Part shown: one piece after another, positions 9,185 to 18,419 of the stretch
Layout: the number at the start of each line of letters is the position of its first letter
How positions within the stretch are numbered: the first letter of the stretch is position 1
NCBI GenBank assembly: GCA_963575745.1
Contig: CAUYUJ010004759.1
Location: 1 to 64,000, forward strand
Source of the DNA: Prorocentrum cordatum
Taxonomy: Eukaryota > Sar > Dinophyceae > Prorocentrales > Prorocentraceae
DNA: 64,000 bases
Reading direction: 5' to 3'
Translations under genes and position numbers: made by a program
The notes under the pieces: model-generated
Seen by the model: only the letters and a program-made list of their open reading frames with translations
Databases searched by the model: none
Told to the model about the DNA's origin: nothing

Positions 9185-9603
9185 CAAAATGTGGCCCGGG
9201 AGTGGAATTCTGGGAACTCGATGAACACGAAGTGGCCTACAGTTGGTCCGGGCATTCAGAATCATGCCCAGGAATGGAATTCTGGGAGCTCGAAGATCAC
9301 GAAGTGGCCTACAGTTGGCTCGGGGCATTCAAAATGTGGCCCGGGAATGGAGTTCTGGGAAGTCGAAGAACACGAAGTGGCCTACAGTTGGCTCCGGGCA
9401 TCCAAAATGTGGCCCGGGAATGGAGTTCTGGGAAGTCGAAGAGCACGAAGTGGCCTACAGTTGGCTCCGGGCATCCAAAATGTGGCCCGGGAATGGAGTT
9501 CTGGGAAGTCGAAGAGCACGAAGTGGCCTACAGTTGGCTCCGGGCATTCAGAATGTGGCCCGGGAATGGAGTTCTGGGAGGTCGAAGAGCACGAAGTGTG
9601 TGA
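9184..9603. repeat. 73-base tandem array, copy B (six units)
   Basis: Same unit as at 6905-7335, with starts near 9184, 9257, 9330, 9403, 9476 and 9549. The central units are more alike than those of copy A, suggesting recent homogenisation. Confidence 0.9.
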
Positions 9604-9797
9604 CTGTATGCGAAAAACGATCCCCGCCGGCAAACCCCAACTCGTCCCCAACGGCTGCCCAGACCCCCCTGTGGAGTAATGTGCTGCTCTCTTTTTAGCC
9701 CATTAGAAACCTATCAGTCTTCGATGTTAAGTAAAAACAGCCGCAGGCGGAAGCGCCAGCGGCGGAAGGTCGCGAACGGGCCGCGGACGCGACTAAA

Positions 9798-10277
9798 TTA
9801 CCTAACGCGCGCAGGGCCGCGGATCAGGCGGCTCACGACAGCGTCCAGGGGGGCGAGGCCGATGCAATCCAGGTGCCATGACAGCCCCTGAACGGGCATG
9901 CAGGTGCGTCCAACGGGCCTGAGGTAGGCACCGAGACGACCTAGCGCAGCCAAAATGGCGCGATAACGTTCCAACGTCCAGGTGCGGACAAGGGACCGAC
10001 CCGAGGACGTCAGCCCCAGCCTGTCGGGTAGCACAGACGACGGGGAGGTAAGTCCAGCGAGGATCCCGACGGCGGCAGCGAGCCGCGGCGCCAGAACGGC
10101 ATCAAGGTGTAACTGGTGGGGATACGCGAAGCGTCTAGAATTCTTGAGCTTCAGCTCTAGTGGCCGGGGTGGCTTTGCCGGGGTAGGGGGACGGGGGGGG
10201 TCGATTGAATTCCCGGGGCGGGATCGGAGCTCCAGCGCAGTCTGGGGCGGCCCCCTCGCCCGGGAGGGCCCAAGCAT
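9798..10277 (-). pseudogene. Possible retroelement polymerase remnant
   Basis: A minus-strand frame reads YPHQLHLDAV, then LERYRAILAALGRLGAYLRP and LSWHLDCIGLAPLDAVVSRL before a stop at 9798. The spacing of the last two blocks recalls the segment just after the reverse-transcriptase domain in dinoflagellate retroelement polyproteins, where a GHxxhxxxLxxxxLxxxxxxxxFI pattern is usual. Here the key Gly-His has become Trp-His. A second minus frame upstream (around FDEQEFRGMFAAGGLVKM, 10380-10510) also looks protein-like, and the two would need a frameshift to join. The match is from memory and weak. Confidence 0.25.
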
Positions 10278-10709
10278 GGGCCAAGAGGGCCCCGAGTCGC
10301 CGAACGATCGCTACGGGGCGCCCAAGATGCCCCCGAGCCTGGTCCAGAAACCTCCAGGATGCCCTCAGATCAGGGGGACGTAAGACCTGGGTACAGGGGA
10401 CTCGGAAATCCCCGACGAGGTCGTCAAACAAATGAAGAGGCCGAGCCTGCATTTTGACGAGGCCTCCCGCTGCAAACATCCCACGAAACTCCTGCTCGTC
10501 AAAATCCGAGTTGCGGTCGTCAAAAAACGATGGCGAACCCGAGTCCTGGCAAACCCGGGTCTTACGCTCCCCCGATCCAAGATGCCCTCAGAAGACCTGA
10601 AAAAAAAAACCTCCCGAAAAAGGCCAAAATAAACAACACATGTCCAATTCCCTATGGCAAGCGTGCAAGTTTAGCCGGCTCGCCTCTCGGGCCTTCAGAG
10701 CGTCGCATA

Positions 10710-11080
10710 CGCCTCAAGAGAGCCCCAAAACGGCCCAAGAAGCTGCCAAGAGGGTTCCAAGACTGCCCCGGGCCCAAAATGGCTCAGGAAGCCAGCGGAA
10801 AAAACCCAGGAGGGCCCAAGGACGGACCCAAGAGGCGCATGAGAGGCGCCAAGACGGCGGAAGAAATGCCGAAGGCGGCCGTATAAACCCCCAGCAGGCC
10901 CCCAGAGGCCCCCACGAAACCTTAAGAGGCCCCACGACGCTTCCAACTGGCCCCGAAGAGGCTCCCTGAAGCCCTCCAAGGCCTCCAAGAATGTCACACA
11001 TGCACCCAAGACGCCTTCGAGAGGCCTCCAAGCTACTTCCAAGACTCCCCCCTCGAGACGCCTCCAAGCTGTTTCCACGG
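10710..11080. repeat. CCCAAGAGG-type array, diverged
   Basis: Degenerate units such as CCCAAGAAGC and GCCAAGAGG, closest to the array at 3150-3385. Bases 10560-10709 and 11081-11340 hold nothing I recognise. Confidence 0.65.
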
Positions 11081-11344
11081 CGCTTACGTCTGAACACAAG
11101 CGCTACAATACAAAAAGGTTCGTCTACGCACTCACATATTATCCCGTCTTCGGTGTCCTTCACATCCATGACCTAACAAAAGGGCCTGCAGATGACCGCG
11201 CGAAGGCCCCAGAGACCCCTAAAGCCATGGTTCCCAGCAGAGACGGAGAGAGTGCGCCAAATCGGCGAGGTGCCAACCCGAAGAGGGCCAACACCTGGTC
11301 CCAAAGAGGCTTTCCAACAACCGCAGAACACCTCCAACAACCGC

Positions 11345-11525
11345 CGAAAATCTCCTCATCCTCGTCATGCTCCTCCTTCTCCCCCTCCCCCTCTTCCACT
11401 TTCCGCTTCCTCCTGCTCCTCCTCATCCTCAGCATCCTGCTACTCCTGCCCCTCCCCCCCCACCCCCTCCCACCTCATCATGATCCTCCTTCCCCTCCTC
11501 ATCCTACTCCGTTGCCTCCATTCCC
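11345..11525. repeat. Pyrimidine-rich low-complexity tract
   Basis: TCC/CTC/CCCC-rich sequence without a pure period; all frames are open by composition. Confidence 0.7.
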
Positions 11526-11654
11526 AATTCTCATCATCCTCACCGCTCGCCGTCGTCGCTGGTCTCGTGTGCTTCCGACAGCAACGGAAGCGTCCCGGAT
11601 CGGCGGCATTGGCCGGAGGCCACTACAATAGCTCTACATCCACATGGTCACCTG

Positions 11655-11945
11655 GCCAATTTCGCGCACCCCTCAAGCGCATCGTGCCCCCATGAGGACT
11701 TCCGCTTCAGGCCCCAGCGACAGGACCCGCATGTTTGCCCAGCCCATTTCAGGGCACACCTCACACGCTTTTTGGTCGCAAAGGTAGGAAGCTCTACGGC
11801 AAGGTCCGCATGACTACCCGCCCAATTTCGGCGCACCCCTCACACGCTCTGTAGTCCCCTGAAAAGCCCCTAAGAAAACCCAAGTGGCAAGATCCGCATG
11901 GTTACCCGGCCAATTTCGGCGCACACCTCACACGCTTCGTGACCT
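11655..11945. repeat. Imperfect tandem repeat of about 95 bases, three units
   Basis: AATTTCGGCGCACCCCTCACACGC or close forms recur near 11660, 11745, 11825 and 11920, separated by GACCCGCATG-type and CCCAAGTGG-type blocks. The related single unit is at 2775-2890. Confidence 0.65.
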
Positions 11946-12007
11946 CATACAGAGCTCCACCGAAGGCCCAAGTGGCTGCGGTTGCATGGGGCCCCGCTAG
12001 ATTTCTA

Positions 12008-12164
12008 GGGCTCCCAACTTCGCGCTTCGCGCTGCGCGAAGCGCGAATAACTTCGCGCTCTCGCGCCGCCCTCCCAAAGGGAGAATAAGAGGACGAGGAG
12101 GAGGGGGAGAAGGAACAAGGACCGCGAAGCGCGAAGCGCGAATAACTTCGCGCCCTCGAGGGAG
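12008..12164. mobile_element. 157-base palindromic element, copy 1
   Basis: Begins GGGCTCCCAACTTCGCG and ends CGCCCTCGAGGGAG. Internal blocks CTTCGCGCTTCGCGC and GCGCGAAGCGCGAA are mutual inverse complements, so either strand can fold strongly. The copy at 28818-28977 differs at about two visible positions over 157 bases; a shorter diverged copy is at 14306-14401. There is no open frame worth naming. Confidence 0.8.
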
Positions 12165-12402
12165 ATTCAGCGTGGTTCGACGCTCTCTGCGAAGCGCAGT
12201 GCTCCCGCGCACTGAAGGGTCCTGCTTCTAGTTGCCACGGCTTGCAACAAAAAATGGTCGGGCTCTTCGACGGGCTAACGTTCCGATGCTGGAGGAGCAG
12301 CATCAGCGGCGAGGTGGGCCCTGGAGGCCGAAGCGGCGAGGACAAGAAACGACAGAACGACGCCGCCGTGGAAGAGCTCATCTCGTCGCAGCGAACGACG
12401 GA

Positions 12403-12492
12403 TGAGAGGAGGAGGAGGAGGAGGAGGAGAGGGACGAGGAGGGAGGAGGAGGAGGAGGAGGAGGAGGAGGAGAGGAGGAGGAGGAGGGGGCC
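12403..12492. repeat. (GGA)n microsatellite
   Basis: GGA triplets with a GGGACGA interruption. A shorter mixed GGA/TCC tract lies at 12880-12930. Between them (12500-12875) I see no gene. Confidence 0.9.
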
Positions 12493-13140
12493 CACTCGTC
12501 GTAGCCGATCTCCCCGTCCCCGTCCACGTCCAGGAGGTTGCTGAAGTCCGCGGCTGGCCTGGTGGCGGCCCGCCCCTCAGGGCCACGGCTCAAGCCTCGC
12601 CGCCCCGGCTGCAAACCACCTCCCCTCGGCCAGCCTCCCCTGACCCTTTTCTCCTGCCCCTGCTTCTGCTCCCGCTCCTCCTCGAGTAACTACCAAGCAA
12701 TCGGGACCGAACCCACCACGTCCCCCGACGGTGGTCAGAGTTGGCTGCATCATGTGTCACGGTGTTGCTGTCATGTAATGCTTTCGGCCGGCGCACAGTT
12801 TTACGCTTTCGTCGCGCAGCGATGCAACAAATGTTGCGTTGTGTTGCGCGTCTGGCAATTGCGTACCCAATTATTTACGAGGAGGAGGAGGAGTCCTCGT
12901 CCTCCTCGTCCTCCTCCTCCTCCTTCACCCCCCCTGCCCCCCGAACTTCCAGGTCATTAGGTCATTGAAAAACACAGCGGATTGGATCCGTCATTTAGGG
13001 CGCCTGTGCGTCCTCGCCAGGCCCCGGAACTGCTAAAAGCAGCAATGCAGAACGGAACACAGATCATCCTTAGAAACTGACGCAGAGCTCCAGGGACCCC
13101 GTATCGAAAAAATCTGAACATCGGAGGTCTGGGCCCATCT

Positions 13141-13239
13141 CCCCCCTCCTCCTCCTCCTCCTCCTCCTCCTCCTCTTCTTCTTCTTCTTCTTCTTTTTCT
13201 TCTTCTTCTTCTTCTCAGAATTAGTATTCTTCCTCATCC

Positions 13240-13277
<38 letters not shown>

Positions 13278-13380
13278 GTCGCCATCGTCATCGCCGCCGT
13301 CGTCCTCCGCCTCCTCGTCCTCCTCCTCCTCCTCCTCTTCTTCTTCCGCCTCCTCGTCCAGGCGTGCGTTGGCCAGAGGA
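13141..13380. repeat. Compound (TCC)n/(TTC)n/(TCATCG)n microsatellite
   Basis: TCC passes into TTC, then TCATCG, then TCC again. An Asp/Glu-rich minus frame crosses it, but it is made entirely of the repeat. Confidence 0.9.
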
Positions 13381-13518
13381 GGAGGAGGAGGAGGAGGAGG
13401 AGGGGGAGGGGGAGGGGGGGGAGGGAGGAGGAGAGGAGGAGGAGGAGGAGGGAGGAGGAGGAGGAGGAGGAGGAGGAGGAGGAGGAGGAGGAGGAGGAGG
13501 TCCAGGCGTGCGTGGGCC
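13358..13518. repeat. (GGA)n tract flanked by a direct repeat
   Basis: GTCCAGGCGTGCGTTGGCC at 13358-13377 and GTCCAGGCGTGCGTGGGCC at about 13500-13518 bracket about 120 bases of GGA/GGGGA. Such bracketing can arise when a repeat expands inside a duplicated site. Confidence 0.65.
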
Positions 13519-13668
13519 AACCGCGGGGCCTGATCCTCACCGACTTCCGGGGGCTCCCGCCGGCCCTGCCCGGGCTCGGGCTTCGGAGGGTGCTCCGCAT
13601 GCCGCCCCCGCGGGGCCCCCGGGCGCGGCCGGGGAGGGGGGGGCGCGGGCGCTTGAGGCACCTGGGGG

Positions 13669-13862
13669 GGAAGGAGGAGGGGGGAGAGAGGGAGGGGAGG
13701 ACAGGGAGGGGAGGGGGAGGGGAGGGGGAGGGGAGGGGAGACAGGGAGGGGAGGGGGAGGGGAGGGAGGGGAGACAGGGGGTGGGGGCGCGGGCGCTCGA
13801 GGCACCCTTGGGAGGGGGGGGAGGGGAGGGGAGACAGGGAGGGGAGAGGAGAGGAGAAGGAT
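13669..13862. repeat. (GGGGA)n-type G-rich array
   Basis: GGGGAGGGG and GAGGGGAGACAGG units recur. The G runs could form quadruplexes on this strand. Confidence 0.85.
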
Positions 13863-14029
13863 CGGCGGTGGACAAACCTCCCTTTAGTAGACCTCCCCTT
13901 GGTGAAAACGGCCTGGGACCGAAGTCGACGGACCTGGACCCGCAAAAATGACGGCCGCGACGCCCTCTCGCGAAACGAAAACGGCCAATTCCTAAATCGA
14001 CGTGTCAGGGTAGGAGGTCTGTCCACCCC

Positions 14030-14240
14030 CGAAAGGAGCGCTGCTGCCCTGGGCGGCAAAGCCAGGCAATTACTCGAGCAGTCATTATCCCACATAGGAG
14101 CGGCCAGCGATGTACATGAGCTGCTACCAAGGGCTGCAGCTCGCTGGAAACTGATGTGTGGAAGGCGCTGCTGCCTTGGGCAACAGTACGACACAACGAA
14201 ATACTCGAGCTGTCGTTGTGCCAGAAAATGCTTGAACGAC
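14030..14240. repeat. Imperfect duplication of about 129 bases
   Basis: GCTGCTGCCCTGGGCGGCAA near 14039 and GCTGCTGCCTTGGGCAACA near 14168 start two related blocks, each followed by ATTACTCGAGCAGTC or ATACTCGAGCTGTC. Confidence 0.6.
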
Positions 14241-14305
14241 AATGAACGTTATTGGTTGGCGCATGACCCTGACTTGGACGGTCATGTCGCATTGGCACCA
14301 ACATC

Positions 14306-14401
14306 CTAACTTCGCGCTCTCGCGCCGCCCCCCAGGGGAGAAGAGGACGAGGACTTGGAGTCGAAGCGCGAAGCGCGAATAGCTTCGCGGCCTCGAGGGC
14401 C
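14306..14401. mobile_element. Palindromic element, diverged short copy
   Basis: Keeps AACTTCGCGCTCTCGCGCCG, GAGAAGAGGACGAGGA, GCGAAGCGCGAA and CCTCGAGGGC in the order of the longer copies but lacks their first palindrome. It is probably an internally deleted or older member. Confidence 0.65.
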
Positions 14402-14628
14402 CCCCTGGCTTCAGCAGTGCTTCCTTCTCCGACGGAAGCCGCGCCGATCAGCCCGACCCCCATCGGTGACCTGCCACAAGTGCAAACTTGGGTGCCCAGC
14501 CAACCCCCGCAGGCGGCGGCACTGATCAAGCACGCCGGATGGGTGCCACCCTTGCGCGCGGAAGAGGAGGAGCAAGGCGAGCCCTTGAGACACATATCCT
14601 GCACAAGAGAGGCACGCCGAGCTCGAAT

Positions 14629-15000
14629 CTAGTCCGGGAAACATCCGCTCAGATTGCGGAGGGAGTCGGTGAGGATCCTCATGTGCGCACTCTCGTCGCT
14701 CGTAGGCTGCTTGGTCGAATTCAAGCACCCACGGTAGGCGCTCGGTGCGTAAAGTAAGACGCCCACCCCGCGCACGAACACGCGGCTGCGCGCCGCGGAC
14801 TGTCGTCCCAGCCCGGAGTTCTTGGTCACGACGTGCGCATTGCAGAAAGTCCCCAGCCACTGCTCGCCGACGACGTACAGCGTGCCCGCAGCCCCCTGCG
14901 TCGCGTAGAAGTCCACGGTGCCCTCGTGCGCGAAGAGCGTGTCGTCGTATTCTGGCCATTTTTTCCAAGCGCGCATCCGACTGATCCGCTGCCCCTCCAA
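14629..15000 (-). pseudogene. Unrecognised coding-like fragment with a frame break
   Basis: The minus frame ending at 14629 reads protein-like text (WPEYDDTLFAHEGTVDFY, LYVVGEQWLGTFCNAHVV) of ordinary composition, unlike the low-complexity frames around it. Just upstream a different frame is protein-like (LMPELLNTFGGAADQSDA). The two meet at a run of six A on the minus strand near 14957, where a one-base change would join them, so a frameshift or sequencing error is plausible. I do not recognise the family. The stop at 14629 follows GCFPD; a splice site there is possible. Confidence 0.35.
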
Positions 15001-15187
15001 AGGTGTTCAGAAGCTCCGGCATCAGGCCAAGGTGCGGCCTCAAATCACAAATGGACCGGCACGCCCAAAATAACACTTCAACTCGGTTATTTCCCCCTGG
15101 GGCCGCCCGCTGAAGCAAAAGACATGACGTGAGAGGCCCCACGGATGACCACGTAAACTTGAATGCCAAGTACATGCGAAGAGAAAG

Positions 15188-15300
15188 GGGGAGGAGGAGG
15201 AGGAGGAAGAGGAGGAGGAGGAGGAGGAAAAGGAGGAGGAGGAGGGGAAGGAGGAGGGGGAGGAGGAGGACCGGCAGGAGGAAGAGAGAGGAGAGGGAAA
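15188..15300. repeat. (GGA)n microsatellite
   Basis: GGA/GAA triplets, nearly continuous. Confidence 0.9.
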
Positions 15301-16025
15301 GCCTGATACGAAAGTGCCAGAATTCGTATCAGCTACTTCCGCGCAGTGCACGGCGGAGAAAATAACAAGTCTCAGATTCCCTCCTGTACGCCACGCAACT
15401 GGGACGTAGACACCCAAAGCACATTGTCCCCAACGTTATGATGCCGAATAAAAGCATGAATTGTGTAACAGCTGTACACATGGAGTGAAACGGCCTTGTG
15501 GGAGGAATTGGAAGGAGAACAACATAAGAAATGGCGGAACGACCGATTGCATAAATCGAGGTGCAAATAACGACGGCTTGCCTCTGAGAAGACAAGACAA
15601 CACCCCAAGAATGCTCGATCGAATCGGAGACTGAAGTATTGCAACGTACTTTTTCGTCTGCAGGCCCGCGAAGCAAGTCGAAAACCGTCCGATCACTAGC
15701 TGGGCCGCGATTGGGCAGCAGGAAAAGAGAGGGGCAAGCGAAACGAACGCGCGGGCAGCCACTCAGAAGGAGCACCGGGAGCGGCACTCCAAACCCGGTG
15801 GCGTGGAAATCCCATGGCAACCATCAAATAAACGCAGCCAAAATAGCGCGGCGGCGCGACCGTTTTGCAAAATGCGCATGGGGTTTCCTTTTGGAAGCGC
15901 CGGGCGGTTGTCCAGCCATTGAAAAGAGTATGGGCACAGGCACACAAGGCACACGGAAAAACCTGGCGCCGCAATCTGGACATGTTGCTGGCAGAACACT
16001 CCGCGCAGACGCGCAGCTCACGTGA
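15301..16025. other. Unique sequence, no supported gene
   Basis: Three overlapping minus frames of 90-163 codons run through 15329-15820 and one contains a hydrophobic run (FMLLFGIITLGTMCFG), but no frame stands out by codon use or motif. Confidence 0.4.
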
Positions 16026-16029
16026 AAAC

Positions 16030-16282
16030 AAGCCTCTGGTTCGAGACGTCCTCAACAAATCCTCATGCTAGACATCTGTCTGGGCAACCTGGAGGCGTGA
16101 AACCAAGCGTCTCGCTCGAGACATCCTCAAGACCTGGGCACGCGAAAACAAGCATTTCACTTGAGAGATCCTCTGAATTCGGGCCCCCAGAAGAGGACAA
16201 TCTATAACACACAAAAAAAGCTTCGCTCGATATATCCTCAACAAATTGTGAAACAACAGACGTTTCGCGTGAGACATCCTCA
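16030..16282. repeat. Degenerate tandem repeat of about 57 bases, five units
   Basis: CGTGAAAACAAGC, TCTCGCTCGAGAC and ATCCTCAA recur in order near 16020, 16095, 16140, 16215 and 16255. The minus frame reads EDVSSETL-like repeats, so the period is near a multiple of three. Confidence 0.7.
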
Positions 16283-16489
16283 AGAATAATTCCGCCGGCC
16301 CTCTTCGACCTCGTTATTGATCGCAAACAGTTCAGCCGGCCCCTTTCAAGTCAAAAAGAGAACCCTGGGGCGCAGCCCTTTCCGGGACGAGTGCAACGGT
16401 CTCACCTCCGCAGAACGCCCCTTGCCGCATGCCTCCGTCGCCGCCGGCGCCGGTTGACCCCGCGTTCGCTGTGCGCGACTAGCTCCAGG

Positions 16490-16560
16490 AACGAAGGGGG
16501 GGAAGGGGGGGGGAGGGCAGAAGGGGGGGGGGGGGGCAGGGGCAAAGGCCAGGCGCGGGG
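16490..16560. repeat. Poly(G)-rich tract
   Basis: Several runs of seven or more G with short interruptions. Confidence 0.85.
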
Positions 16561-16617
16561 CGGAGCTGCGGTCGTGCTTCTTTGTGTGTTCGACGCGTCT
16601 TTTCCCCCCTCAATGCC

Positions 16618-17432
16618 CTAACCGCGGCGCGGCTTGGGCGGTTTCGGCCCGGCGGCGGCCAATATCTCGATCTCCATGGTGCCGGTGCTGGTGGTGATCA
16701 GCTCCGCGAAGTCGTGCTCGGCCGACAGGGGCACCCACCTCATCTTTGTTGTGCATCGACCAGCCCGGCGCGGCGACCGACATCGGCCATCGCGCGCGCA
16801 GGCGCTCCTCCTCGGCCCCCATCTCGATGGGCGCCGCGCAGATGCCTTTCGGCGCGCTCTCGATCGCCATCCGGGGCGGGCCGCCGGCCGTGAAGGCCGA
16901 CGCATTGTTCGTCGCGCCCTCAGCCGCGACATTTGCCCTGATCCTGTCCAGGGCCGTCTTGTTGCAGTGCTCCACCTCGAGGGTGATGAGCGGGCCGGCA
17001 GAATGCGCCTTGCCCAGCAGCTCGTCGGTTCCGCCGTCGCGAGAACGCAGGCGGGCCAGCTTGTCCATGCCCTCGTAGAACTCCTTCATGCTCGTGGTCC
17101 TGCCTTTCCACGCAGCAATGTTGTTGCTGGGAGGGGCGCCCAACTTCTGCGCCGACTTCTGCATGTTCGCCGTGGAAGTCTGCAGGCGGCCCCACATGAT
17201 CATGCCGTCGTTGGCTTCTCTCTCCCCCATCGGGGCTCTGGCCGCGGGGGCGGCCGCCCCGGCGAAGGTGCCCCTGAGGGTCGAGCGTCTGTTTTGTGCC
17301 CGCTGGTGGCTGAGATTCCCGTGTCTCTTCCTGCTTGGCCTCCTCCTGGTGGCCTGCCTGGTAGTTGTGCGCCGCCGTCTGCGCGTCCGTCTTCCAAGCC
17401 GCCGCTTGGGACTTCGCTCGCTGGAGCGTCAC
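16618..17432 (-). pseudogene. Unrecognised helical protein gene with two frame breaks
   Basis: Minus-strand coding-like text moves through three frames. From 17432 it reads RAKSQAAAWKTDAQTAAHNY; from about 17270 a second frame reads MIMWGRLQTSTANMQKSAQK and DGGTDELLGKAHSAGPLITL; near 16735 the sense passes to a third frame (EHDFAELITTSTGTMEIEIL) that stops at 16618. Charged, Ala-rich helical composition and mostly C/G third positions favour real coding. The breaks may be indels in a dead gene, assembly errors or small introns. I do not recognise the family. Confidence 0.4.
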
Positions 17433-17629
17433 CGCCGAAGGTTTCGGCCCGTGCTCTCAGCGGGGGGCCGGGGAAGTCCGGGCCGCTCTGCCCAAAGGCG
17501 TGGTCCGCATCCGAAGGCGAGCAATAAGGCCCCAGGAGTTGAGGCCATGGCGCGCCGCGCAAACTCTGGCGGCACGGTGATGCCCGTGCGAATTCAACAT
17601 GCAACTCGAGCCGCGCGCGACTATAAACC

Positions 17630-17998
17630 CGTATAAATTATACAATATTCGCGACGTCGAAGCCAGAAACCTGCGTAGGTTACGCTATATGCGCCCCCGA
17701 AGCCATGCACCTGAGCAAATTATTTTCTATTCGCGTATCCGAAACCATAGACTCTGAAATTGCACTATATTCGCGTCTCCGAAGCCATCGACCCCTGCAA
17801 ACGTTAAAATTACGCTATATTCGCGCCCCCGACGCCATGAACCCCGGTAAATTACGCACCCGAGAACATCAACCCACGCTAATGACTTAATATTCGCGCC
17901 CCCGAAAGCCATAAAACCATGGGAAAATTACGCGATGCTCGCACAAGCCCTCGGACATTACGTAATATTCGCGCCCCCGAGGCTATGCAACCTAGCAG
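17630..17998. repeat. Degenerate tandem repeat of about 53 bases, seven units
   Basis: ATTACGCTATATTCGCGCCC, then CCGAAGCCAT, recur with drift. The array is AT-richer than its surroundings. Confidence 0.75.
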
Positions 17999-18302
17999 AT
18001 AGGATGGGCCTCTTGCCAATTGCCCTCGCATGAGGTTCCGACATTGTTTCGCGACGGCGCCGAAAAAAATATAGCTCCGGCGCGCCCCGCTATGATTGAA
18101 AGGGGGCCAGCGGCAGGGGGCGAGGCCCTTGCGGATATCATGGATATAGGGTGGATTGCCCAGCGCGGAGTGCGTCGCAGTGCAAGATGTGCACCTGGCG
18201 GGATCGACCGAGAATGCAAGCAGGATTGTGAGAGCGCGCGAGAGCATGAGCATGTCGACGCGCGTCTCTCGACGCGCGCCCGCGGGGGGCAGGACACGCG
18301 GT

Positions 18303-18416
18303 GCGAGCTCAACCGCTGGGTTCCACGAGGCTCAATTGCCCTGAGGAGCGGGGGCGCCGCGCGAGCTCGACCGCAGGATCCCTCGAGGCTCAACTGCCCC
18401 GAGGAGCGGGGGCGCC
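18303..18416. repeat. Two-copy direct repeat of about 57 bases
   Basis: GCGAGCTCAACCGC and GCGAGCTCGACCGC begin two blocks that both end GAGGAGCGGGGGCGCC. A poly(C) run follows. Confidence 0.8.
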
Positions 18417-18419
18417 CGC

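Larger units (their letters stand above)
7463..9736. mobile_element. Composite element copy B, no gene
   Basis: Head 7463-7622, hexamers about 7620-9184, six 73-base units 9184-9603, tail 9604-9736. The head lacks the T run seen in copy A, and the tail ends AGAAACCTATCAGTCTTCGATG. Copy B starts directly at the end of copy A in the same orientation. It is either a gene-less derivative or the older form into which the gene was inserted. Confidence 0.65.

Noticed and set aside
7591-9603. Ser/Ala/Leu/Gln-rich proteins of 245-447 codons
   Set aside because: All three forward frames are open because the unit is a hexamer; there is no non-repetitive domain.
13221-13805. Protein with an Asp/Glu-rich tail and proline runs
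   Set aside because: Built from TCC, TCATCG and GGA microsatellites; no unique domain.
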